64,000 bases of DNA from VAZQ01 sp963763365 (GCA_963763365.1 CAVXOE010000015.1:124001-188000); one strand, 5' to 3'; shown: positions 51,582 through 61,242, numbered from the stretch's first letter. Notes: generated by a model not told the origin, from the letters alone. Numbers and translations: made by a program.

Positions 51582-52547
51582 TTACATGCCGGCCGTGACC
51601 GGCACGAACTGGGTGGTGAACAACGTCTTGTCCTCGGGGATCTCTTTCAGCAGTCCCATCTCGATGAACGATTGTTTGAGCACGGTCACCGCCTTCGGAT
51701 CGAACGTGCCGTCCGTGCTGAAGATGCCGATCTGCTCGTCATAGGCGCGGCTGATGACCGTCGGGCTCAGATCGAGCACCTTGGAGGTGATCTCGACCGC
51801 CTTGTCCTTGTTCGCCTTCATGAAGGCGATGGTCTCGAACCAGCCCTTGAGAAACGCGCGCACCGCCTGTGGGCGCTTCTCGATCACGTCGTCACGCACG
51901 AAGAAGACGTGCGTAATGAATTGATCGACGAACGGCGCCGCCGTGGTGATGACACGCCATTCCTTAGCCTCCTCGAGCGAGTAGCCGACTTCGAGCGCGC
52001 CGATATAGCCGTCGATCTGGCCGGTCTTGATCGCGGCGCGTGCGGGTGGCATGCCGCCGATCGGGACCGTGGTGATGCCGGCCGGTCCCCAGCCCTTGAG
52101 CGTGCCGATGCGCTTGCCGATCCAGTCCGTGAGCGAGCCGACTGTGGTCACGCCGAACTTCTTGCCCTTGAGGTCGTCCACTGTCTTGATCGGCGAATTG
52201 TAGCCGACCATCACCGCCATGTTTCGAGGGACGCCCGCCATGACCGCGACGGCCTTCGCCGGAACGCCCTTGGCCATGAAGGCCATGCCGGGCCCGCTGC
52301 CGATTCCGATATCGAGACTGTCGGCGGTCAGGGCCTGCTGCAGCTTGGCGTCGCCGGCCGCTGCGGACGCCTCGATCTCCAGCCCGTGCTTGGCGAAGAT
52401 GCCGGTCTGCATTCCGACGTCGAGCGGCGTGAAGGTCCAGGCGAACGCCACCGCCTTGCCGACCCGCAGCTTCTCGGCCGCACCGGCCGGCGTCACCAGC
52501 AGCACTGCGAGACAGCCCATCAGGAACGCACGATACGATCCTCGCAT
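51582..52547 (-). CDS. SsuA/NMT1-type ABC substrate-binding protein
   Basis: A 321-residue receptor with signal peptide MRGSYRAFLMGCLAVLLVTP followed by AGAAEK. The mature part begins LRVGKAVAFAWTFTPLDVGM, QTGIFAKHGLEIEASAAAGD, then DSLDIGIGSGPGMAFMAKGV and IKTVDDLKGKKFGVTTVGSL. It is visibly paralogous to the receptor at 58700-59656 (same RVGKA, PLDVG, GDAKLQQA and IDIG.GSGPG..F blocks), so the two may bind related ligands. No permease or ATPase is adjacent; it could share the ABC importer of 59653-62042. Confidence 0.88.
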   Translation of the reverse strand: MRGSYRAFLMGCLAVLLVTPAGAAEKLRVGKAVAFAWTFTPLDVGMQTGIFAKHGLEIEASAAAGDAKLQQALTADSLDIGIGSGPGMAFMAKGVPAKAVAVMAGVPRNMAVMVGYNSPIKTVDDLKGKKFGVTTVGSLTDWIGKRIGTLKGWGPAGITTVPIGGMPPARAAIKTGQIDGYIGALEVGYSLEEAKEWRVITTAAPFVDQFITHVFFVRDDVIEKRPQAVRAFLKGWFETIAFMKANKDKAVEITSKVLDLSPTVISRAYDEQIGIFSTDGTFDPKAVTVLKQSFIEMGLLKEIPEDKTLFTTQFVPVTAGM

Positions 52548-52692
52548 GACATCCTCCCTGCGGCCGTCGAACTCCGGCCTTGAGCAAAATCATCGCAGAA
52601 ATCACGGGCGGTTGCCACGTGCCAGAATGCCCGTTGCATTGACCAGGTCCCGGCCCCTCTCTAGAATTCGCTGTCGAACCGGACATTGCGCC

Positions 52693-53725
52693 ATGCACAT
52701 CATCGACTCGCATTTCCACTGGTGGCCGCGCTCGATCTTCGAACGTCTGTGCAAACGCCAGGACTATCCGAAGTCCCGGGTCAACGATCTCGGCGGCTAC
52801 GATTACATGCGCAGCGCCAAGAGCGGTGAGCATCTCAATAGCTGGGCCGAGTGGTTCGATCTCGACAAGCAGTTCGAATACATGGACGGCCTCGGCCATC
52901 GGGTGGACGTGGTCTGCTCGATCGGACCGTTCTCCGTCTCCTTCTCCGACATGCCGGTCGAGGAAGGGCGCGACTATGCCGTCATGTGGAACGAGGAGAT
53001 GGCCGGCGCGCAGAAGAAATATCCCGGCCGGCTGTGGGCGAGCGCGGCGGTGCCGTTGCAGGACACGCGCGTCGCGATCGAAGTGCTGGACGACGCCGTC
53101 AACCGGCTCGGCCTGATGGGCGTCAATCTCCCCGGCAGTGTCGGCGCCGATGCGCGTATCGACGCCGAGCGGTTGCAGCCGTTCTACGCTCATGTCGAGA
53201 AGCTCGGCCTGCCGATGTTCCTGCATCCGACCGACGTGATCTTCCAGGACATGCTCGACGGCTACGACGGCGCGCTGCACCTGAGTCTCGGCCGCGTCAT
53301 CGAGGTGAGCGTCGCCGCGATGCGGCTCATTCTCTCCGGCACGATGGAGCGCCATCCCAGGCTCAAAGATCGTGATGTCGCACACCGGCGGCGCCCTGCC
53401 CTATCAGGCCGGCCGCATGGACAAGAACACCAAGGCCGCCAAGCTGCCGAAGCCGGCCACCACTTATATGAAGCGCATGTTCACCGACACGGTGTCCCCG
53501 CACTCCGCCGGCATGAAGTTCGCGATCGACTACTACGGCATCGACCACGTGATGTACGGCACCGACTATCCTTGCTGGGACCCGGCGGCGTGCCTGAAGC
53601 TCATCGACGAGCTCAAGCTGTCGGAGGCCGACAAGCGCAAGCTGTTCTACGACAATGCGCGGCGCATCCTCGGCCTGAAGGACCCGGCCCCTCTGAAGGC
53701 GCCGCGCGAGACCGCGCTGGCTTAA
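52693..53725 (+). CDS. Amidohydrolase-2 family decarboxylase/hydrolase (ACMSD-like; frameshifted in this sequence)
   Basis: About 343 residues when corrected, starting MHIIDSHFHWWPRSIFERLC. The metal ligands are the H-x-H in DSHFHWWP, the His in MFLHPTDVIFQDM, the His in MSHTGGALPYQAGRMD and the Asp in HVMYGTDYPCWDP. One extra A in 53365-53367 breaks the frame between MERHPRLK and IVMSHTGGALPY. Relatives include aminocarboxymuconate-semialdehyde decarboxylase, gamma-resorcylate decarboxylase and 4-oxalomesaconate hydratase-like enzymes, all in aromatic-acid pathways. It is divergent from the receptor gene at 51582 and flanked by the two lyase-family genes. Confidence 0.85.
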
Positions 53726-53762
53726 CCGCCGCGAGCGTTTGGGTAGCTGCGCTTCCACGCTC

Positions 53763-53846
53763 CGTTCGTCCCCGCGAAAGCGGGGACCCAGAGCCACAAA
53801 TATCGAGCGCGCAACTCCTGGGTTCCCGCTTTCGCGGGAACGAACG
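53763..53846. repeat. Palindromic intergenic repeat, family A (second full copy)
   Basis: CGTTCGTCCCCGCGAAAGCG followed by GGGACCCAG at the left mirrors CTGGGTTCCCGC and TTTCGCGGGAACGAACG at the right. It has the same design as the unit at 409-494 and sits between the convergent amidohydrolase and lyase genes. Confidence 0.8.
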
Positions 53847-53854
53847 AAGAGGGT

Positions 53855-54721
53855 TCAAGCTCCGGCAAACCGCTCGTCCACGCTCACCCATTTGTCGAAG
53901 CCGACCACCATCTTGTACTGCTCGAAATCCATCCCGTCGTTGCGGCGTGCGAACTTGCCCGACTTCATGTCGAGCAGCACCGTCTCGATCGCCTTGGCGG
54001 CGTGCATCAGCGTATCGAGCCCGAGCACGGCGCAGTTGAATCCGAGGTCGCCGAGTTCCTCCATCGACAGGATGGGCGTGTGGCCCCCCATCAGGGGATT
54101 GCAGACCTGCGGCACGTCGAAGGCGCGGCCGATGCGCTTGAGTTCGTCGACGCTGCGCGGCGCCTCGATGAAGATGCCGTCGGCGCCGGCGCGGATGTAG
54201 CGCTCCGCCCGGCGCATGGCCTCGTCCAGGTCGTACACCTGGCGCGCGTCGGTGCGCGCCAATATCCAGGTCTCCGGGTTGATCCGCTCCGAACAAGCGG
54301 CGCGGATTTTCGACTCGGCGATCTCGACCGGCACCACTTTCTTTCCCACCATGTGTCCGCAGCGCTTGGGCCATTGCTGGTCCTCGATCAGGATCGCACT
54401 CACGCCCATGCGCTCGTAGCTCTGCACCGTGTGCACGACGTTCTTCACGTCGCCGTAGCCGTCGTCGCCGTCCACGAATACCGGCAGATCGCAGGCCGCC
54501 ATGATGTCGCGCACGGCGGCGGAGATTTCGCCGAAGCCCTTCAGGCCGATGTCCGGCACGCCATAGCGCGCACCGACCGCCGGAAATCCGCCGATGAAGT
54601 AGGTCTCAAAGCCGATCCGCTGAATGAGCCGCGCGCTCAGCGCATCGTGCGCGCCGGGGACCACCAGGAAGCGCTTCTCCTTGACGGCCTTGTCGATGAT
54701 CTGGCGAAAGCTTCCTGGCAT
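53855..54721 (-). CDS. Isocitrate lyase/PEP mutase family protein, second paralogue
   Basis: A 288-residue (beta/alpha)8 protein starting MPGSFRQIIDKAVKEKRFLV. It shows VVPGAHDALSARLIQRIGFE, YFIGGFPAVGARYGVPDIGL, VFVDGDDGYGDVKNVVHTVQ (Mg site, here D-G-D-D-G-Y-G), ILIEDQQWPKRCGHMVGKKV (K-R-C-G-H), LARTDARQVYDLDEAMRRA and GADGIFIEAPRSVDEL. It is homologous to the gene at 50593-51510 but clearly diverged, so substrates probably differ. Candidates are carboxyvinyl- or methylmalate-type lyases or oxaloacetate decarboxylase. It is divergent from the hyuA2 operon. Confidence 0.88.
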   Translation of the reverse strand: MPGSFRQIIDKAVKEKRFLVVPGAHDALSARLIQRIGFETYFIGGFPAVGARYGVPDIGLKGFGEISAAVRDIMAACDLPVFVDGDDGYGDVKNVVHTVQSYERMGVSAILIEDQQWPKRCGHMVGKKVVPVEIAESKIRAACSERINPETWILARTDARQVYDLDEAMRRAERYIRAGADGIFIEAPRSVDELKRIGRAFDVPQVCNPLMGGHTPILSMEELGDLGFNCAVLGLDTLMHAAKAIETVLLDMKSGKFARRNDGMDFEQYKMVVGFDKWVSVDERFAGA

Positions 54722-54844
54722 TGAGCGGCTCCGGGATTGACGATATGGTCGGCGGGACGGATCCCACCGCCTGCGAATTCAAGCGCAGTTTGCCCAGCAA
54801 GACCAGCGCCGGAAGACGAGTGCGATAAACGTTGGAGCGATGGC

Positions 54845-56886
54845 TTGATTTTCGTGGCGGTCGATATCGGCGGCACGTTCACCGACCTGATCGGATTCGA
54901 CGACAAAGCCGGCACATTCATCCAGGCCAAGAGCCTGAGCACGCCCGCCGACCTGGTGCAGGGCATCATCGATTGCATTCGCGAAAGCGGTGTGAAGGTC
55001 GATGCGATCGACGAACTGATCCACGGCTCCACCATCGCGATCAACACGCTGATCGAGCGCAAGGGCGCCAAGACCGGCCTCGTGGTGACGCAGGGCACGC
55101 GCGATGTCTACATCATCGGTCGCGGCAACCGGCCGGAATCCTACAACCTGTTCTTCCATCGCCACCGCCCGCTGGTCTCCCGCCGGCTCACCGAGGAAGT
55201 GGCCGAACGGGTACTGAGTTCCGGCGAGGTCGACGTGCCGTTGAAGACGGCAAGCGTCGCGGCCGCCTGCAAGGCGCTCAAGGCTGAGGGCGTCGAAGCG
55301 GTCGCGGTCTGCTTCCTGCACGCCTACGCCAATCCCGCGCACGAACGCGCCGCCGGCGCCATGATCAGAAAGGCGATGCCCGACGCCTATCTGTCGATGT
55401 CGCACGAGATCCTGCGCGAGTACCGCGAGTTCGAGCGCATGTCGACGACGGTGGTCAACGCCTATATCGGCCCCAAGGTCGGCGGCTATGTGAAGAGCCT
55501 GAACAGCAGCCTCGGCGGCATCGGTTTCCGCGGCGATCTCTCCATCATGCGCTCGAACGGCGGCGTCATGACGCCCGACGTTGCGACCGAGCATCCGGTG
55601 GCGATGATGGAGTCGGGCCCGGTCGGCGGCATCATTGCGTCGGCGCGGGTCGGAGCCGCGCTCGGTTATCCCAACGTCATCTCCTTCGACATGGGCGGCA
55701 CCACCGCCAAGGCGAGCCTTATTCGCGCGGGCGAGCCGACGCTGGCGCCCGGCTACTACGTCGGCGGCTACGCCAGCGGCCATCCGGTCATGCTGCCGAT
55801 GATCGACGTAGTCGAAGTCGGCGCCGGCGGCGGCAGCATCGCGTGGCTCGACGACGTTGGCGCGCTGAAGGTCGGGCCGCAGAGCGCGGGCGCCGATCCG
55901 GGACCGATCTGCTACCGCGGCGGCGGCACCGAGCCGACCATCACGGACGCCAACGTGGTGCTGGGCCGGCTCGATCCGGACAATTTTCTCGGCGGCACCA
56001 TGAAGCTCGATGCCGACGGCGCGCTGCGTGGCATCGGCTGAAAAAATCGCAAAGCCGCTGAAGCTCGACACCGTGGCGGCGGCGCAGGCCATCGTCGAGA
56101 TCGCGATCAGCAAGATGTCGCTCGCGGTGCGCGAGGTCTCGGTCGCCAAGGGCTACGACCCGCGCGATTTCGCGCTCGTTGCCTCGGGAGGCGCCGGACC
56201 GCTGCACGTCTGCGCCATCGCGCGCGAGCTTTATATCCCGACCGTGATCGTGCCGTTGTTTCCCTCGCACTTCTCGGCGCTCGGCATGCTGCTGGCCGAC
56301 GAGCGGCACGATTTCACCCGCACGGTCTATTCCGACCTCGCCAACGCCGATTTCGCGATGCTGGTCGCCGTGCATGACGAGATGGTCAAGGACGCGAAGG
56401 CGGGCCTTCGGCACGCCAAGGACACGACCTTCCAGATCCATCTCGACCTGCGCTATGTGGGACAGGAATTCACTCTGCAGGTGCCGGTGACGCTCGCTCA
56501 GCTCAAGCGCGGCGATTACAAGTCGATCCGCACCTTCTTCGACCAGATGTACGAACAGCGATACGCGCACCATTCGCCGGAGGAGCAGGTCGAGATGGTC
56601 AACATCCGGCTGGGTGCGATCGGTAAACGGCCGCGACTGGCCTTCCCGAGCCTCCCTACCGCCGGCACGGCCGAATCCGTCGGCGAACGCCAAGCCTACT
56701 TCACCTCCGCCAGCGCGCCGCTTGCCGCCAAGGTCTACCGGCGCGATCGCCTCGGCGCGGGCGCGCGCATTGCCGGCCCCGCGCTCGATCCAGGAGCACG
56801 GCACGACGACAGTGCTGTTCGAGCACGACCACTGCGAGGTCACCGGTTCAGGCGAATTGATCATCACGGTCGGAGCGGCACGATGA
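54845..56886 (+). CDS. Hydantoinase/oxoprolinase A-subunit, second copy (two frameshifts in this sequence)
   Basis: About 679 residues when corrected, probably from TTG 54845 (GTG 54854 is possible). FVAVDIGGTFTDLIGFDDKA, LIHGSTIAINTLIERKGAKT, LSIMRSNGGVMTPDVATEHP, VISFDMGGTTAKASLIRAGE and EVGAGGGSIAWLDDVGALKV are in the first frame. An extra base between 56025 and 56040 moves the frame, which continues as EKIAKPLKLDTVAAAQAIVE and ALVASGGAGPLHVCAIAREL. Another near 56779-56790 must be removed to finish as IQEHGTTTVLFEHDHCEVTG and a stop at 56886. The EHGTTTV tail is standard for HyuA. Partner of hyuB2 in an ATP-dependent cyclic-amide hydrolase or carboxylase-type complex. Confidence 0.85.
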
Positions 56887-58703
56887 AGCTCGACACGGTC
56901 ACGCTTGAAGTGCTGCGCAACGCGCTGCCCGCGATCGCCAACGAGATGGCGGCCGATCTCCAGCGCACCTCGTACAACATGATGATCTACGAGGTGCGCG
57001 ACTATTGCACCGCGCTGCTCAATCCCGCGGGCGAACTGATTTCGCAGAATGTCGGCGGCGTGTCGCATTTCGTGGCCGACCTAGGCGTCATCGTGGTCGA
57101 CGGCATGAAGCGCTACGGCCGCGACGGCTTCAAGCCGGGCGACGTCATCATCACCAATCATCAGGCGGTGGCCGGGCAGCACCTCAACAACATCGTTGTG
57201 TACATGCCCTATTTCTACAAGGGTGAGCTTTTGATGTTCGCGATGGTGCGGGCGCACTGGATCGACGTCGGCGGCCAGAGCACCGGCTTCGGCGCCGGAC
57301 CCCGGGTGGCGGACCCCTGGCTCGAGGGGCTGCAACTCGACCAGATCAAGATCTACGAGGAAGGCAAGCTCGTCGACGCGCTCTACCGCGTCATCAAGGA
57401 CAACATCCGCTTCCCGGAATCCTCGCTCGGCGACTTGAAATCGCAGATGGCGGCCTGCCGGCTGGCGACGCGGCGCATGGACGAACTGTTCGACAAGTAC
57501 GGCCGCGACACGATCCTCGCCGCGATTTCGCAGATTTTCGACGAGACCGAGCAGAAGTGCCGCAACGTGGTGTCGCAGCTTCCGGACGGCCTCTACGAGG
57601 CCGACGCTTCGCTCGACGACGACGGCGTTCTGCTCGGCGAGGAAGTTCCGATCAACGCCAAGATCACCGTCAAGGGCGGTGACATGACCATCGATCTCTC
57701 GGGCTGCTCGGGCGAACGCAAGGCCGCGATCAATTCGCGCACCTATGCGGGCGCACGCGTCGCCTACAAGGCGCTGACCGGCCCACTCGATCCGGTGAAC
57801 GAGGGCTCGTTCCGCGCGCTCAAGGTCATCATCCCGGAAGGCAACGTCATGATGGCGCGCTTTCCGGCGCCGATGTCGGGCTGGAGCTACGTCGTACCAA
57901 CCGTCGTGGACACCATCGTGCGCGCGCTCGCCGACGCAATGCCGGACCGCGTGCCGGCCGGTCATCACGGCTTGCTTGGCGGTTCCGTCGTGTTCTTCGG
58001 CGTGCACCCCAAGACCAATCGCCGGTTCGTCGTGCAGAGCATCGAGGGCGGCGGCTGGGGCGGACGGCCGTTCGAGGACGGCGTGTCGGCGACGGTCTCG
58101 GTCTGCCAGGGCGACGTGCGCAACGGCTCGATCGAGGGCATCGAGTTGAAATGCCCGGTGGTGATCGAAAGCCGCGCGCTGCGGCAGGATTCGTGCGGTG
58201 CCGGCAAGTATCGCGGTGGGCTCGGCCTCGACGTTCGGGTGCGCAACCTGGTCGAGGGCCGGTGGAATTTCGAACATACCCGGCGCAGCAAATGTCCCCC
58301 CTGGGGCGTCTGGGGTGGTGGCGCGGGCGAACCCGGCGGCTATTTGCTCCGGTTGCCGGGGGAAAAGAAGTTCCAGTTCAAGCTGGGTGCGCACATCCCG
58401 GTGCCGTCCGGCTCGCAGGCGGTGGTGCGCACCGGCGGCGGCGGCGGCTGGGGCGATCCGCTCATGCGCGATCCGGCGCTGGTTTGCGAGGACGTCGCCG
58501 AAGGGTTGATCTCGGCGACGGCCGCGCGCCGGCTCTACGGCGTCGCGGTGCGAGGCAACATGTCGCTTGACGAAAGCACCACCCGGCGGCTGCGGGACCG
58601 GCTAAGATCGGCGCGCAAGGCGCAAGCTGCGCACAAGAAGCCAAAAACGAAGACAAAAACAAAAGCGAACAAGGCGGGGAAGGCCAAGGAGAGGAAACGG
58701 TGA
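56883..58703 (+). CDS. Hydantoinase/oxoprolinase B-subunit, second copy, with Lys-rich tail
   Basis: A 606-residue protein starting MKLDTVTLEVLRNALPAIAN, its ATG overlapping the hyuA2 stop. HyuB signatures are EMAADLQRTSYNMMIYEVRD, GVSHFVADLGVIVVDGMKRY, GDVIITNHQAVAGQHLNNIV, MVRAHWIDVGGQSTGFGAGP, MTIDLSGCSGERKAAINSRT and RQDSCGAGKYRGGLGLDVRV. After the usual end (about residue 575) comes an unusual 30-residue tail made mostly of Lys, Thr and Ala, carrying repeated K-T-K units and ending KERKR. The stop overlaps the start of the next receptor gene (GTGA). Confidence 0.92.
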   Translation: MKLDTVTLEVLRNALPAIANEMAADLQRTSYNMMIYEVRDYCTALLNPAGELISQNVGGVSHFVADLGVIVVDGMKRYGRDGFKPGDVIITNHQAVAGQHLNNIVVYMPYFYKGELLMFAMVRAHWIDVGGQSTGFGAGPRVADPWLEGLQLDQIKIYEEGKLVDALYRVIKDNIRFPESSLGDLKSQMAACRLATRRMDELFDKYGRDTILAAISQIFDETEQKCRNVVSQLPDGLYEADASLDDDGVLLGEEVPINAKITVKGGDMTIDLSGCSGERKAAINSRTYAGARVAYKALTGPLDPVNEGSFRALKVIIPEGNVMMARFPAPMSGWSYVVPTVVDTIVRALADAMPDRVPAGHHGLLGGSVVFFGVHPKTNRRFVVQSIEGGGWGGRPFEDGVSATVSVCQGDVRNGSIEGIELKCPVVIESRALRQDSCGAGKYRGGLGLDVRVRNLVEGRWNFEHTRRSKCPPWGVWGGGAGEPGGYLLRLPGEKKFQFKLGAHIPVPSGSQAVVRTGGGGGWGDPLMRDPALVCEDVAEGLISATAARRLYGVAVRGNMSLDESTTRRLRDRLRSARKAQAAHKKPKTKTKTKANKAGKAKERKR

Positions 58704-59656
58704 TACGGGCGATCACGCCGCGACTGCTCACTGCTGTGCTCATCGGATTCCTGGCGGTGTCGACGGCCGCAGCCGAGAGCTTGCGCGTCGGGAAGGCCGG
58801 ACGCGACGCCTTCTCGTTTGTGCCGGTCGACGTCGGATCGCGCACCGGCCTGTTCAAGAAACATGACCTGGATCTGGAAATCTCGAGCTTTGGCGGAGAT
58901 GCGCGCGTCCAGCAGGCGATGGCGGCGGACGGGATCGATATCGGGCTCGGCTCCGGGCCGGGCCTCGCCTTCATCGTCAAGGGATCGCCGGTCAAGGGCA
59001 TCGCCGCCATGGCCGATCCGCCGTTGACGTTCGCGCTGCTGGTGCGCGCCGACGGCTCGGTGAAGACGATCGACGATCTCAAGGGCAGAAGGGTCGGCGT
59101 CTCGACCGTGGGATCGGTGACCGGCTGGATCGCGGGCGAAGTCGCGCGCCAGCAAGGCTGGGGCTACGACGGCATCGCGCTGACGGCGATCGGAGACGAC
59201 GCCGCGCGCGTCGCCGCGCTCAAGACCAAGGCGGTCGACGGTGCGATCGTCAATCTCGCGGTCGCGCTCAACTTCGTCCAGCGCGGCGAAGGACAGATCC
59301 TGTTGCGCTTCGGCGATCTGTTGAAGGATTTCCACGTCCACGTGATCTTTGCGACCGACAAGGCCATCGCCGGCCGGCCCGAGGCGCTGCGCAACTTCCT
59401 GGCGGGCTGGTTCGAGACCATCGTGTTCATGCGCAAAGACAAGGCGAAGACGGTCGAGATCGCCCAGGAGATCATGGGAACCGACGGTCCCACCGCGGCC
59501 CGCATCTATGACGAGATGATGCCGATGTTCAACGTTGACGGGCACTTCAAGCCGAAGGCGCTCACGGTCCTGAGCCGGTCCTTCGTCGACATGAAGACTT
59601 TGACGGCGGAGCCCGACATGCGCTCGCTGATCAACGAGTTGTTCCTGCCGAAATGA
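58700..59656 (+). CDS. SsuA/NMT1-type ABC substrate-binding protein (of the hyuA2B2 operon)
   Basis: A 318-residue receptor from GTG 58700, with signal peptide MIRAITPRLLTAVLIGFLAV ending ..STAAAES. Mature motifs are LRVGKAGRDAFSFVPVDVGS, RTGLFKKHDLDLEISSFGGD, DGIDIGLGSGPGLAFIVKGS and IDDLKGRRVGVSTVGSVTGW. GGAGAGGAAACG precedes the start. It overlaps hyuB2 upstream and the ATPase downstream (ATGA), so uptake and hydrolysis are translationally coupled. Its closest relative in view is the receptor at 51582-52547. Confidence 0.9.
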   Translation: MIRAITPRLLTAVLIGFLAVSTAAAESLRVGKAGRDAFSFVPVDVGSRTGLFKKHDLDLEISSFGGDARVQQAMAADGIDIGLGSGPGLAFIVKGSPVKGIAAMADPPLTFALLVRADGSVKTIDDLKGRRVGVSTVGSVTGWIAGEVARQQGWGYDGIALTAIGDDAARVAALKTKAVDGAIVNLAVALNFVQRGEGQILLRFGDLLKDFHVHVIFATDKAIAGRPEALRNFLAGWFETIVFMRKDKAKTVEIAQEIMGTDGPTAARIYDEMMPMFNVDGHFKPKALTVLSRSFVDMKTLTAEPDMRSLINELFLPK

Positions 59657-60477
59657 CCTCGAACGAAATCGCCGTCCGGATCAAAAATGTCTCGCACCAG
59701 TTCGGCGAGCCGGGCGACGCTTTTCATGTCAGCGCGCTGCTCGACACCTCGCTCGACATCGCGCGCGGCGAATTGCTGTGCCTGATCGGGCCGAGCGGCT
59801 GCGGCAAGAGCACGCTGCTCAATGTGATGGGCGGATTGCTGCAACCCACCACCGGCACGGTCGAGGTCGGCAAGACGCTGGTGCGCGGGCCGCTGCCGCG
59901 CGAAACCGCGTTCGTGTTTCAGGAGAACGCGCTGTTCCCCTGGAGCACGGTGCTGGAGAACGTCAAGCTCGGCATGATGTTCCAGGGCGTCCCCAAGGCC
60001 GAGCAGGACGGCCGGGCCCGCAAGTCCCTGGAGGCGGTCGGCCTGACGGACTTCGTGAATCATTATCCCTCGCAGCTCTCCGGCGGGATGCGCCAGCGCG
60101 CGGCGCTTGCGCGTGCGCTCAGCCTGGAGACCGGAATTTTGCTCATGGACGAACCGTTCGGAGCGCTCGACGAACAGACCCGGATGGTTCTGGGCGAGGA
60201 CCTGTCGGAACTCCTGGCGCGCACCGACAAGACCATCGTGTTCGTGACGCATTCACTCGGGGAGGCTGTATTCCTGGCCGACCGGGTGGCGGTGTTCTCG
60301 GCCCGGCCCGGCAGGATCAAGGAGATCATCAGCGTAGACGAACCGCACCCGCGCAAACCGGGTTTCGTCACCAGCGAGAAGTTTCATCAACTGCGCAACC
60401 GGCTGCATGCGCTGCTGCACGACGAGATTCGCAAAGCCGTGGTGCAGTCGGCCGTAGCAGAGAGCAGCCCGCCATGA
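59653..60477 (+). CDS. SsuB/ThiZ-type ABC transporter ATP-binding protein
   Basis: A 274-residue ATPase with LLCLIGPSGCGKSTLLNVMG (Walker A), TAFVFQENALFPWSTVLENV (Q loop), YPSQLSGGMRQRAALARALS (signature), ILLMDEPFGALDEQTRMVLG (Walker B/D loop) and IVFVTHSLGEAVFLADRVAV (H loop). It overlaps both neighbours by four bases. Together with the receptor and the two permeases it forms a complete importer. Confidence 0.93.
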   Translation: MTSNEIAVRIKNVSHQFGEPGDAFHVSALLDTSLDIARGELLCLIGPSGCGKSTLLNVMGGLLQPTTGTVEVGKTLVRGPLPRETAFVFQENALFPWSTVLENVKLGMMFQGVPKAEQDGRARKSLEAVGLTDFVNHYPSQLSGGMRQRAALARALSLETGILLMDEPFGALDEQTRMVLGEDLSELLARTDKTIVFVTHSLGEAVFLADRVAVFSARPGRIKEIISVDEPHPRKPGFVTSEKFHQLRNRLHALLHDEIRKAVVQSAVAESSPP

Positions 60478-61242
60478 ACGGGCCGGCAAACCGGCGACAG
60501 CGGCTGACAAGCCATGCCGTGCAGTTAGGCTTCCTGGCCGGCACTGCTCGCGCTTTGGTACTTCGCGACCGCCCGCTGGGGCGTAAGCCATCTTCTGCTG
60601 CCCAATCCGGTGAGGGTCTGGCATGAATTCATCGACGTGCTGAGCACCGGCGAGTTCTGGCCTGACCTGCAGGTGACGCTGGGTGAACTCGCCGTGGCGT
60701 TCGTCATCTCGTCGATCGCCGGAATTTCCGCAGGCTACCTCGTCAGCCGCTCGCAGTATCTGATCCGGGTGTTCGAGCCGCTGCTATCCGGCATCTACTC
60801 CATCCCGATCATTCTTTTCCTGCCGCTCTACGTGCTGTTCTTCGGCCTCGGGCCCTCTTCGAAGATCGCGCTCGGCGCCACCATCAGCTTCTTCCCAATC
60901 GTGCTCAATACAATCGCCGGCTTCGGCTATGTCGACCGCATCTTCGTCACGGCGGCGCGCTCGATGGGCGCGTCCGACTATCAGATGTTCCGCTACGTGC
61001 TGCTGCCGGCGGCGCTGCCGGTCATTCTGACCGGCCTGCGGATCGGCTTCACAATCGCGCTCTTGTCGATTCTCGGCAGCGAAACCATCGCCTCGCTGGC
61101 AGGGCTCGGACACAAGATCGTGCAACTCGCCGAAGCCATGGAGATGGCGCGCATGTTCGCCTACATCGTGTTCGTGGTGATGATCGCCGCCTTCCTCAAC
61201 ATCGCGGTCACCACCCTCGAACGCAGAGCGAGGCGCGCATGA
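60474..61242 (+). CDS. SsuC-type ABC transporter permease 1 (frameshifted in this sequence)
   Basis: About 255 residues when corrected, starting MNGPANRRQRLTSHAVQLGF. One extra G at 60540-60541 breaks the frame after GFLA; removing it gives ALLALWYFATARWGVSHLLL and PNPVRVWHEFIDVLSTGEFW. The rest is continuous: LGELAVAFVISSIAGISAGY, PLLSGIYSIPIILFLPLYVL, DRIFVTAARSMGASDYQMFR (coupling loop) and LGSETIASLAGLGHKIVQLA. Five to six hydrophobic segments. It overlaps the ATPase and the second permease. Confidence 0.87.
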
